DNA of 64,000 nucleotides from Gracilariopsis chorda (taxonomy: Eukaryota; Rhodophyta; Florideophyceae; Gracilariales; Gracilariaceae): NCBI GenBank assembly GCA_003194525.1, contig NBIV01000085.1:1-64000 (forward strand). The letters run 5' to 3'. The notes beneath the pieces are model-generated. The model was not told the origin of the DNA and did not search any database. It worked only from the letters and a program-made list of their open reading frames with translations. This document shows positions 1 through 10,615 of the stretch, in pieces. The translations under genes were made by a program, and so were the position numbers. Every line of letters starts with the position of its first letter. Within the stretch, counting starts at the first letter, position 1.

Positions 1-1236
1 GCGATGCGCTTCGGCTATTCTTTCGTCGTTTTCCGCATTGCTTTTTCCGAATCGCGGTTCAGCCGCTACTCCGCTCGTCTGCGTTCATCTGTGGCGGTTG
101 CTCGCGCCGTTTTCTACTAGAAAAGAATGCTGTGCCCTGCATTTGTGGCGAGAGAGCTGCCACGGCGGTAAGGTGTACGATTTTCCTTCGTACAAAGTGC
201 TTCACCTCCGGTCCCAAAAATAACGCTCCAGCAGTTGTAGTAACGGCCGAAGAACACGCCACGTGATATCTTGTTTGCCATGTCATGCCATTGTGTCTGC
301 GGCTAGTGTGTCGCAGCAACCTACACCTTAATCGTAGTGCCGTGTATGTGTAATGTTAAATAGTTCTCACCATCCTCCGTATCTTTCTACCCTTCCACTA
401 TGCAACCAAGTGTCCAGTTGAAGCCTTTGTTGCATTTCGAGTGTGAATTAAGCCTCTCATTCCTCATAAACTGACTTTACGATGCCCATGGTTCTTGAAA
501 ATCTTTGCGGGATAGATACTAAGTTCTCAATGCTTGGAACGTCAGCGCCATAAGGAATAGGCAACCAAGCTAACAAGAAGCTACTGCGTACGAATCCTCT
601 TTCTGAAATGCATCATAGGTGGCGGGCATAGACGTCATACCACTCTCACTCATGGAGCGTCTTAATGAAGAAGCTTACACAGGACAGCGCACCAAATGAC
701 ATGTATGATTAGGACATCAGATCTGCCAGAGGTATATTATAGATTTGTGCGTGTTCCAAACACCCACTTGGGCTGACCGCTTCGTCATGTTCTACCTTTG
801 CATCAAGAAGAGTAATTTAGAACGTGCTCTTGACAACTCATATGCTCACTCAATCCTGAGGCATGTAACGGTAATGTCCCTGTTGGAGCATTGCGTAATA
901 TCTGAGGAGATGGCTTCAAGGAATACAGTCCGCGGATTCAGATCGTCTGACAGACGTTTTCGCAGTGTGAACAAAAGGAACAGGAAGGAAAACTGACAAG
1001 TGGTGCGATTCACCGCGCGTCTTATGTCGATAAAATCGGCTGGGAGCAAACAAAAACGTAGATGTGGGCCAGCGTTGTGAGTGCTAGGGTTCCAACAGAG
1101 ACGCACAGAATTCATCGGTGCTCGTTGGTGATCTCAAGCAGCATAAAAACGCAGTGACGCCCGGCTCAATGCTTTTCGGTGTGAGAACTCTTGCAACCCG
1201 GCGAAGACGACTAGGACGTCCTCATCAACCAGAGCG
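1..1236. other. Unassigned DNA upstream of the hydrolase gene
   Basis: Only short open frames (under 90 codons) occur on either strand and none shows a recognisable motif. I see no RNA gene, repeat or transposon end. The last ~100 bases before 1237 should hold the promoter and 5' UTR of the hydrolase gene, but no clear TATA box stands out. Confidence 0.5.
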
Positions 1237-2247
1237 ATGTACTCAACACGAATTTGTATTCTAATGTGGGTGACTTTGGTCACAATGGTGTATGGCACAG
1301 AAATCCGTACAACGCCGGAGGGTATTCGATTCGTACGTACGCCATCTTCGCGGTTCAGTAACATAACCGATTTTGATATGACGACGCGTTATGCGATTGT
1401 ATCAGGTTTGCGAATGGCGTACACGGACACGGGATATGCCAAACACGGCACCATTCTTTTGCTGCACGGAGAGCCGGACTGGGCGTATCTTTATCGCTTC
1501 ATGATCCCAGTGTTTGTTCGCAGTGGATACCGTGTCATAGCACCCGACTTGATCGGCTTTGGTCGCTCTGACAAACCCATTAACCGGTCAGCGTATACGT
1601 ATGACTCGCATGTGAAGTGGGTGAAAATGTTCTTAAGAAAGCTTAATCTGAAGGGATTGCACTCATTTCTACAGGATTGGGGAGGCATGATATCGCTAAC
1701 GATTGCGGCTGAGGAAGGTTGGCGGTTTGATCGTCTAGTGATCGCAAACACTATTCTGCCGGATGGAAGTGGAATTGACAACTTTCTGGAATGGCGTAAT
1801 TTCTCGCAGTCTGTTCCGGTGTTCAGCGCAGGACAGATCATCAACTGCGTTACACCGCAAGGGCTGAGTGACGCAGAAATAGCAGCGTACAACGCACCTT
1901 TTCCCAGTGAACTTTATCAAGCTGGAGTAAGACAGTTTCCGATGATAGTGCCACTGACGCCGAGGGATGTGGGCGTCGAACGGTTCATAAGGGTGCGAGA
2001 ACGGATGAGCAAGTGGAAGAAACCGGTGTTACTGATGTGGGGTTTAAGAGATACTGTTCTGACCGAGCGATTCTATAGGGACTTCAGCCAGTTGATTCCC
2101 GGTACGGACGGGCAGCCGCATACGCTTTACGCCGAAGCAGGCCACTTCCTGCAGGAAGACGTGGGTCCATATCGCCGATGCGATGGTGCGCTGGTTGGAG
2201 GACTCGGGCGCCACGCCGAGTTGCCCATCATCGTCTTTCATGCGTAG
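1237..2247 (+). CDS. Haloalkane dehalogenase-like alpha/beta hydrolase with signal peptide
   Basis: A 336-codon single-exon frame. Haloalkane dehalogenases hydrolyse carbon-halogen bonds to an alcohol and halide through an Asp-ester intermediate. Residues 1-20 are hydrophobic (MYSTRICILMWVTLVTMVYG) and look like a secretion signal, unusual for this mostly cytosolic family. The family N-terminal block (RFVRTPSSRFSNITDF) follows. Then come the oxyanion-hole region HGEPDWAYLYRFMIP, the strand-turn APDLIGFGRSDKP and the nucleophile elbow LQDWGG with Asp followed by the halide-binding Trp. Near the C-terminus are PVLLMWGLRD and AEAGHFLQED, which holds the catalytic His. All the usual landmarks are present. 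The last ~28 residues do not match a family C-terminal helix, but the +1 frame from 2162 does (IADAMVRWLEDSG), so a one-base frameshift at about 2161 is likely. No gene neighbours support a pathway. Other hydrolases of the same fold (epoxide hydrolase, luciferase-like) are less likely because of the QDWGG elbow. Family assignment is firm; substrate is unknown. Confidence 0.85.
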   Translation: MYSTRICILMWVTLVTMVYGTEIRTTPEGIRFVRTPSSRFSNITDFDMTTRYAIVSGLRMAYTDTGYAKHGTILLLHGEPDWAYLYRFMIPVFVRSGYRVIAPDLIGFGRSDKPINRSAYTYDSHVKWVKMFLRKLNLKGLHSFLQDWGGMISLTIAAEEGWRFDRLVIANTILPDGSGIDNFLEWRNFSQSVPVFSAGQIINCVTPQGLSDAEIAAYNAPFPSELYQAGVRQFPMIVPLTPRDVGVERFIRVRERMSKWKKPVLLMWGLRDTVLTERFYRDFSQLIPGTDGQPHTLYAEAGHFLQEDVGPYRRCDGALVGGLGRHAELPIIVFHA

Positions 2248-2254
2248 GGACGTG

Positions 2255-2260
2255 AATAAA
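2255..2260 (+). terminator. AATAAA poly(A) signal of the hydrolase gene
   Basis: AATAAA lies 8 bases after the stop codon at 2245-2247. If this is the used signal the 3' UTR is very short. It would lie inside coding sequence if the true protein continues in the shifted frame to 2338. Confidence 0.4.
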
Positions 2261-2571
2261 TCTAGAGACCAACAATGCTTTGTGCCTGAGGCGCTCTCCA
2301 GTGTTTCGCGACGTGCACACGCGGCATACCAAGGGTAGTGGTGCACGGGACACGAATGAAAGGAAGGAAATAACAACGTAAAGGTGAATAGTGTTGCTGT
2401 TTCGGTCTGTTGAGATAAAGGTTACCATGGTATTACATGGTATTAAGGCTAACGTTGGTAATGAGAAAAGCCTACGGTGCAACGCCTTCTAACCCTTTTT
2501 ACCCCTGGTACCGGGGTCGGAGGCTTTTGCTCCTTACCCTTCGTATAGATTCCAATTAGACCAGACAAAGG

Positions 2572-3174
2572 GTGGAAGAAACAACAAAAACGAACGAGAT
2601 CAAGAAAGCGGCTTTAACAAGTGCAGTTGTGAACGGCATGATCCACGTTTCGTGTCAGGCATTCCCCCCCCATCCGTGCCCTAGGTGGAAAAGGCGTAGA
2701 GGGGGTGGAGTCCCTATGAGATTCGATCTCATTTTAAGGACCAATCCCCTCGCCGCTTCCACCCCAGGTGCCACTCACCACTACCCGCCACCGGACAAGC
2801 CATCCCCACTGCCGAACCCCCGCCAGATTGACCATACTTCTCTACCCCCGCTACATCACCCTTTGGACAGCAGTACCCATCATGCCGAACCCCAGGAAAA
2901 CGGCGTCCCTTTGCCTGTTTCTGTTGACCGACAACTGCAGAATACATTGCCGCCGCTATGTGCCTTCCCTGCGATCACTGCCCTCCCGTCTGCAAAAGCT
3001 CCCGCTGCTTGGAGACACAGACTCGCTCCTGCGCTACCTCAACACCGACATCAACTTTGCCTCCGCCCAATCTTCCACTTCCAAACCGCCCCCAAACCAT
3101 ACCCCAATCAGCACTGTACCCCCACAGAAAATACTATGTTGACACAATGCAAGGAAGGAAATTTACTTGTCTAG
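2572..3174 (+). other. C-rich low-complexity tract with overlapping open frames
   Basis: About 500 bases (2660-3130) are strongly C-rich and G-poor on the plus strand, which leaves several frames open at once, the longest 200 codons. The translations are Pro/His/Ser-rich without a domain. Open frames in three registers are expected from the composition alone, so I do not call a gene. It could be an untranslated or regulatory pyrimidine tract. Confidence 0.35.
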
Positions 3175-3793
3175 ACGGGTACTGACTAAAGGTAGAAAGC
3201 AGATGCAGTGGAGCAACATTCTCCAGACTGCAGCAGTTTGCCGCAAATACCAGGCCACTCAATATTCCGCGCACGTATATAGTGGGGGCCTGGGCTATAA
3301 TATTGTTGAGCTTGGTATACTGCTTTTCTATCGTGGTCTCATTTCAGATATGCGACGCAGTATTTCTTCCAACTCCACTAGTTAATCGTTGCACCAACTA
3401 AACTCCCTGATGCTGGAAGGGATTCCATCGCTAGTATCTTGTGCAGTAGTTGCTATAATGACGGGATACGTGTCATCAAACTTCTCAGCCTCCATATCAA
3501 TAAAAAGGTAGTATGGAACAGAATTATTTGACGAGCTAGAATAAATCTGTCATCTTGCGAATGATAGAGGTTTCAACTGGCCGTGCCATCATGATTTTGT
3601 TTAAGAAGACATTAAATGGTATTATGTAGACACAAGATACCCTAAGACGAACAGTGCTGTAGCCGAGGTGGCTTTTCATTGCAGAAAAGGTCCCATGAGA
3701 GGATATTATGAGTTATTACCCAGACCTAGTATGCATAACTAGAGATTATGTGCCTAGACTAATTTTCTATAAAAGCCTGAGGTCGGCGGCCTC
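3175..3793. other. Unassigned DNA left of element 1
   Basis: AT-rich sequence with no open frame above 72 codons and no recognised repeat. The final ~30 bases (3766-3793) next to the LTR resemble the primer-binding-site region of element 1 and may be part of the insertion. Confidence 0.4.
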
Positions 3794-4624
3794 TGTGTTG
3801 CAATGCCCCAAAGAGGAAAAAACACTGAAAGACGTTCGGAAATCTTCTTCTCACGAGGTGAACCCAGTTGGGTAGAGCCCTCCCAGAGGTGTCACGGCGA
3901 AGCCGGTTTGTAAGACCAGGGACACCTGTCGCGACTCGCGCAGGGAGGTGAAGGCGAAGAATCGGTATCCGCGTGAGCGGGGTGTGATCCTCAGTAGAGG
4001 TATGTTTCCACGTAAGTGGGGGTGTGTGAGCGGATGCGCACACGAGGGCCGCGGATAGCGGGAGGTGCTACCCTAAAAAGGGGAAAAGGAAGGGCGAAGA
4101 GGAGGAAAAGAGGACGATGTGAGTCGCGAGAGCGACGAGCAGATACGGCAATGCCGGTGGACAGGACTCCCTATACAGGGCGAAACACCAAATATGATTG
4201 GAACAATTATACTCCCAGTGATGGGTCCCTTTAGATGTGCAAGGGGGTTAGATGTCCCGTGGTTTACGGCGTTTCCCTCCAAGGAGGAGTAGAGTACGCG
4301 CGCAAGCGGCAACAACTAGAGCCAATTCCCCAGGTTGGGGTCCCTTGTTGGGGAAGGTTTACTGGTGCGACGGCAGTGCGCCGTCGCACTAAGTACTAGC
4401 TTCACAGAAATGGGTGTGAAAGTAATAAATAATATTAACTAAAATACTCCACATTTCGTGGCAACATCCACTTACTGTGGCCAACCGCCAATTGACCCAT
4501 AACCGTGTCCCACGTGTCCATTACCCACCATTGTGGGGCGTAGTTCATATACACACTACACAACCGATAATATCGGGAAAGCGTTCAAGTACCAGAATCC
4601 CTCCCTGAGGGCGTTTGCACTACA
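3794..4624 (-). repeat. 3' LTR of element 1 (831 bp)
   Basis: On the element's strand it runs from TGTAGTGC (at 4624) to GCAACACA (at 3794), the TG..CA ends usual for Ty3/gypsy. It matches 12896-13722 along its full length with scattered substitutions. It contains a 10-bp perfect hairpin at 4365-4389 and many 4-5 bp hairpins. Confidence 0.9.
4365..4389. other. 10-bp perfect hairpin in the LTR, conserved in three LTR copies
   Basis: GTGCGACGGC at 4365-4374 pairs perfectly with 4380-4389 around a 5-base loop. The same hairpin occurs in the 5' LTR (13465-13489, one mismatch) and perfectly in element 3 (60996-61020). It may mark an RNA processing, dimerisation or termination site in the LTR transcript; the function is inferred only from conservation. 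Confidence 0.7.
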
Positions 4625-4627
4625 TAT

Positions 4628-4636
4628 CCCCCCCCC
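4628..4636 (-). promoter_or_regulatory. Polypurine tract of element 1
   Basis: On the minus strand a run of nine G followed by ATA abuts the first base of the 3' LTR. This is where plus-strand DNA synthesis is primed. Element 2 has the same arrangement with seven G. Confidence 0.85.
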
Positions 4637-4881
4637 TAAGACGTGAAAACGACTGCAGACGCGGAGGGTTCCCAGACGAAAATGGGTGATAAAAGCGCGT
4701 ACGCTGTCTCCGGTTCTTCTTTCCTGGCATAGCTGGCTATTGTATTATAGTGTTGTGGGGAGCTAGCTGCTCCCTTGAATAAACTTTCCCGTTTTGAACG
4801 GTGATTCTCGTTTGAGTTCCCCGTCTTCGACGGACCTTTCCTTGTTATCCTTTCCTATCGCCCTCCGTTCGCGCGGCAACG

Positions 4882-7800
4882 TTACCCAACTTGGGCATTT
4901 ACCAGCGTGGCTGGAGCTGCAGTTCCCGTTTGACGGTGGTATCGCACGACCTGCGACCGTGGGAGGTGTTCGATTGGCTCCACGTATCCCCACTGGGGTC
5001 ATACCCGTACCAGCGGACGCGGTATTGTAGAATACCATCCTGGTCCCAGGTGTGTCCGACAAGTCGGTGTACTACGAACTCTCGTTCGTAGACCTGCCGG
5101 CCGTGCCGGGTGGTGGTTGTACTTCCTTGCGGAGGCTGCCCGCTGTGCGGTATAATGTCTCTTAGCAGGGTGTTTGGCGATAACTCCGGCGTTGCCGTGC
5201 GCTGTGATAGCGGCCGCTGCTCATGCCGGAAGATATCCCTCAAGAGGGTGTGTGGTTGCCACGGTTTTCACCGGCAAGTCATTCCCTATTGGGGCAGGTT
5301 CATTTCCGCTTTCGCGGTATTGCGGCGAACCGCCAGTCGGCGGGGGACTTGGGCTCCGCCTTCGCGGTTGAGCTCACGAACCGCGAGTTTGCGGGAAGAT
5401 GACCGCTCCTGCGGAATCGGCATTTCCACAATCCCCTGGGGGGTCCCGTGCGACACGGTGATTGGGTGGCAAACCGCCTCCCTGCCAGGCGCACGAGCGC
5501 TCTGCACCATACGTTCCGGCGATGCCGTGGTGTCCCCGGCTACTGACGGGTTGCCTGGGGCTAACTCCGGTACACCGGTATTTTGGTCAAAATTCCCTTT
5601 GGGGGGTGCCGTGCAGGTGCCGATGACACCCTTTTCAGGGCTTGGCCACTAAGTGCGGTGCACCGTCTCCACGCGGAGGAGCAGCGTCCGGTATGACCGG
5701 TTTCGAGCGTGCAATGGCGTGCGCTTTTTCCGACTTCCTCGGTTCTTCGCCGCAGCGTTGCGGGGGTTGGCGCAAATTATTCCCCGGAACGGGGGCTTCA
5801 ATTCTGTCGACGACGGGAGGCGTTTTCCGGCGCTTGCGGGCCAGGGCCTGAAGCTTCGGCTGCGGCTTGGCTGCCTTTTTCCCCAGGTTGGGTGTGGGGA
5901 TTTCCCAGCGGCGCTGGTGTATCTGGGCGCCTCTTCTCCGCAAGGCGCGGGTCTGATCGACCTGATTGAACCGCTTCCGCGGGACTTCCGCCAACGGCGG
6001 CTTAGAGGCATCGCCCTGCTCAGGGGATTGGGGGCAATCGTCACCATACTCCATTATCGGGGATCCTTCCCTGACAGGGGTGTGCGGTAGTTGCGCTTCA
6101 ACTTCCCGTGTAGCACGGTATATTTTCCGCGTTTGTGGCGATTGCCTCCGGGGATGGATCGGGCGATTGCATTTCCGCTGCTGCGGTATTGGAGGGAGGC
6201 TTCTCGTTTTTCCCGTGACAAACGGTGTATTTGCCGCTTTTGCGGGCCTGCGCGTCTGGTTCCTGTTGCACAGCACTGCCGGGGAACGGGGGATTAGTGT
6301 CGCGTCACATACTCCGTGCTCCACGGTCAGTTTTCCGTATCTTACGGTGTGTTTCCCGTTGCGACGGCGATATCGTTCCTCGAAAACGAGTGTTCTCCTC
6401 CCCCTCCTTAGACGGAGCGGCGGGATAAGGGATAACATTCCCGCTTGGCGGGTATAAATGGGCGCCAATGGGGCGGGCGTGGTAGGGGCGGGCGCTGAGA
6501 GGCCCGAATTACCCGACTGAGCCGGTGAATCCGACAGGGTCGGTAGGTCTGAGAGTCCCCGGCTGGGGTATGGTAGTACCATAGGCCTAGTACTCCCGGA
6601 TGATTCCGGTGTTGCAGAGTCCGTAGAAACGGGGTTGCCTGGATCCAGGACTACCTCTGATGAGGGAGGAGGGGCAAGGACAACACGATCACGGGAAAAT
6701 CCGTTCGTGCGTGTCGCCCATCTCTACCACGACAGTGTCGGTGTTCACAGAGATGACCTTGAATGGTCCATCCGCCACAGGCGAGAGTTTATGGCGCTTC
6801 TCCCGTTCCGGGTTGTAGTACTCCTTCCTGATGAAGATGTAGTTATTCGCCCGAATCGGGGACGGTTTTCCTCGCAGGCGAGCATCAAAATCCCGCTTTT
6901 AAGCGGCTTGTTCCCGTGCCATAGACTTCTCGCGCAGCGGGGACCAGCTTGGAAAGCCATTGTTTCCATTTCTGCTGGTAGATACCCACTCATGGGAGGT
7001 TTGTCCAAGGTAGCTTGGGGTTCCAGCGCCACAGGCGGGGGTGTTCTAGATAGAACCAACTCGAATGGCGCAACTCCGGTAGTCCGGTGTACCTGCTTAT
7101 TGTACGCGTAGGTTACTGCATCAGCGTACATGTCCCAGTTCTTTGGGTGGTCTGCGACGCAGGAACGTAACGCCGCGAGTAACGTCCGGTTTAAACCGTT
7201 CAACTTGCCCATTACACTGGGGGTGGTAGGTAGTCGTGAACAAGTTCTTGACATCCAGGATGCGACAAACATCCTGGAAGAACTTGCTCACGAACTGTTT
7301 CCGGTTATTGGAGAGCACCTCCACAGGGGGACCGTAGACAAAAATCCAGTGCGTCACCAGAGCCTGGGCCACCGTGAGAGCGGTTATCCTCCGAAGAGGG
7401 ACAGTCCGTACCAGCTTAGAAAAGCGGTCGGTAATGACAAGTAGAAACTTGTTTCCACGTTTCGTGGTGAGCAGTGGTCCGAGAATATCGAATCGCGATA
7501 AACTCGAGCGGCGCCCTTGCGGGGAATAGTTTCATCTTCTTCGCTATTTTTGCGGAGCTTGACGCGATTCTTCGCGCATTCGCTACAAAACCGCACGGTT
7601 TGCGTACCAATCCACCGCCATGGCGGGCCAATAGAAATCCCTTCGCAGGGTTAGGTAGAGTTTCCTCCCACCTGGGTGACCTCCAATGGGGGCGTAGTGT
7701 GATAGATGTAACACCCGTGACTGCAGGGAATGAGGTACCACAATCTGTGGGCAGGCTTCGACCTTCCTTACGAGGTAGCCTTTGTCGTTTACCCGAAAGG

Positions 7801-10598
7801 GAGATCTTCACCACCGTTTAAGACGGGCACGAATCCTCGTACAGAATGGGTCGCCGAATTGTTCTCGGATCATTTCTTCCGGTGATACCGGTACAAAGTT
7901 TCCCGGTAACGGGTTCTCAGATTCATCTCGCGATGCGAGTAGTTCGTCAAAATCAGCATCCTCGTCCCAGTTTTCTGGCCCAGCCTCGACGGCACATTCC
8001 GGATCATCCGGGTCTATGGCCATGAAACATGGGACTTCATCATCCTCCGTTGGAGTGCTTCCCCACTTGTGGGTAACCGCGACAGAGCGTCGGCTTGGGT
8101 GTTCTGCGCGCGCCCTTTTTATAATTGACTTGAAAGTCATATTCCGCGAGGCGGAGTCTCCAGCGCATGAGGCGTCCCGACGGGTCGGAGATATTCATTA
8201 ACCACCTCAATGAGGAATGATCCGTGTACACGGTTGAAGTGAACTTCCATAAGGTAGGGGCGCAGAGTGGTCATCGCCCATACGACGGCGAGGCACTCTT
8301 TCTCCGATACGGAGTAGTTCCGCTCATGAACATTGAGCGAGCGCGACCAATAACCAATTGGATGTCGTTTCCCCTCTGGGGTGGTTTGAAGAAGAGCACA
8401 CCCGACTTGGTAGTCGCTCGAGCCCGTATCTACGGAGTATGGCAACCCAATTTTTGGGAGATGTAGGATTGGTGCTGATGTGACAGCCTCCTTCAAGGAG
8501 TTAAAAGGCTTCCGATTGCTTCGGGCGTAAATGTTCCCAGCTTTGGGGGTTCCCCTTTCGCAACAACGCGTTCAGGGGCGCCGCAGTATCCGAAACGTTC
8601 GGGATAAACCGTCGATAGACGTTGACCAGCCCCAAAAAGGAGCGCAGTTCCGTTTGAGTACGGGGCTCTTTCGCCTCAACGAGGGATTTGACTCGAGCTT
8701 TCTCGATCGCTAACCGCCCAGGACGGATAATGTGACCCAGATACTTCACAGTATCTGTGAAGAACTCGCATTTCCTCAACTTGAGGGTAATTCCCGCATC
8801 GCGGAGTACGGTCAGCACGTCTCGGACGTGAGTGAGATGGTCGTCCAACGAGTTGGAGAAGATGATAATATCATCAAGGTAGACCAGACAACTCCGCCAC
8901 TTAAAGCGGTTGAGTAGAATATCTACTGCACGCTGAAAGGTGCGGGGGCGTTGGTTAACCCAAATGGCATCCGCTTCGAAGCGGCTAAGTTCCTTCGTGG
9001 CAGGTGAATGTGGTTTTATCGCGATCCTCCTGTCTGACAGGTACTTGCCAGTATCCCCAATTGGCATCGAGGGCCGTGAACACGGTGGCGTCTCCAAGGG
9101 AGTCAATGCACTCGTCCATACGAGGGATAGGGTACGTGTCCCTAACGGTCACGGCATTGAGCCGGCGGTAGTCGACACAGAACCTCCAGGTTCCGTCGGC
9201 CTTCAAAGCCAGTACAACTGGGGATGCCCAGGGTGATTGAGCGGGCTCAATCACACCTGCGCGGAGCATCTTGTCCACTTGGGACTGCTCCTCTTCCTGA
9301 GCTTTCGGACCTGCCCTGTAAGGGGGTTGTGCAACCGGTCGCGCACCGGGGATTAAATCGATCCGGTGTTCCGTTGCATTAATCTCCCCAAGCGAGCCAT
9401 CCCACATTGTGGTGAATTCCCGTAACATGGTACGGAGTTTGTCGCGGTGCGACTCTGGCACGTGGCTGAAGTCCAGCGCTTCAAGTGCTTTTTCCGGATC
9501 AATCCGGTCGTTGCTCGATGGAGCATTGTCCTGTGGAACAGGTGTGGTTCGCAATTCCGAGTTACTCGGTATGTTGGACGCTGAAGTAGCGGTTTCCTAC
9601 CCCTCCTTATACTTGACGTCTTCGGACGGCGGGGCGAACTCCTCAGAAGAGGTGGTAACTCCGAGTACATCGGCGGCTGTCATCTTCGTTGGCAGCATTC
9701 CCATAGGATGGGGGGTTACACTCCCAATTAATTGGGGTTTTACCAGATACTGGGGGTGTTTGCCAAGGTTGGCAACCAATATCCGGAAAGGAACATCCGG
9801 GGAAATAGAGACAATTCCATTAGCCAGCGCCAGCTGGGATTTCTCGTACAACGAGGCGAGGGGTTGTATAACCCGAAGACCGTGTTGACGGGAATTTACC
9901 TGCACCCAGACTTGGGACTCAGGCGGTATAGAAACCGAGGCAGCGACGCGGAGCTTGGTGAACTCGCGGGATGCGGGCGATGGTTCCTGCGCAGCAGGGA
10001 GCGGAACTTGTTTCCGAGAGGACCGCTTTAGAGGGCGGCGAACAATCGAAACCGACGATCCGTCGTCAAGTTCTACACGCCTGAGGCGGGGCCTGATTGC
10101 GTCGACAAATCTGTCGAAGTAATCACATCCCAGTATCACTGGTGCTGCCAATGAACGGCAAACGATGAAGTCCAACTTCACCACAGAGGTACCAAGTCTC
10201 ACGACGAGGTCCACTGTGCCCACCGTTTGTAACGGATTGTTGTTTGCATCCGAAATGTCGGGGACCGCGTTAGAGCGGCTACGAGACCGCACAAGCGGGG
10301 GTAGCAATGATTCCACAACAAAGTTGGGACCTGCACCTGTATCCAGGACGGTGAGAAACCTCACCATAAACTGGGGATCAAGGCCAAGGTCGGCATATAC
10401 CTTATAATTGCGCTTGGCCAAGACCAAGAATCTACCGGGAATCCGTGGGTTTTTACTCCGTATCCACGGGCCAAGCAACACACCGAGGTGCGCAGAGTCC
10501 ACGTCAGCGGGGTCTTTCCTCGAGAAGACTTTCACCGGGGAGCGAGGCGAGGACGCCTCGGGCGCCAACAGCCTCATTCTTGAGGACGCCTCTCCCAA
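4882..10598 (-). pseudogene. pol: Element 1 pol: protease-RT-RNase H-integrase-chromodomain, frameshifted
   Basis: Domains in reading order. The aspartic protease (LDTGAGPNF) lies in the frame 10598-9597. The reverse transcriptase follows, with DYRRLNAVTVRD and an intact YLDDIIIFS catalytic box at about 8870. RNase H comes next (VDTGSSDYQVGCAL; TDHSSLRWLM). The integrase has a NNRKQFVSKFFQDVCRI block in which the usual catalytic Asp is Asn, and a damaged YHPQCNGQVERF. A basic Pro/Arg-rich linker leads to a C-terminal chromodomain (YRVRWYGYDPSGDTW) at about 4980-5090, one base from the frame of its last 30 residues; the stop is TAA at 4882-4884. At least seven frame changes break it, so no functional polyprotein can be made. 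It starts in a different frame from gag shortly after the gag TAA. Confidence 0.85.
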
Positions 10599-10615
10599 AG
10601 GGGAGACTCCCTCAG

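Noticed and set aside
2572..3174. 200-codon open frame as a gene
   Set aside because: The region is C-rich and G-poor, several frames are open at once, and the translation is low complexity. Base composition explains it.
5635..6582. 315-codon minus frame as a separate gene, and plus frames at 5110-6457
   Set aside because: The minus frame is the linker between integrase and chromodomain of element 1 pol. The plus frames are its shadows, kept open by high GC.
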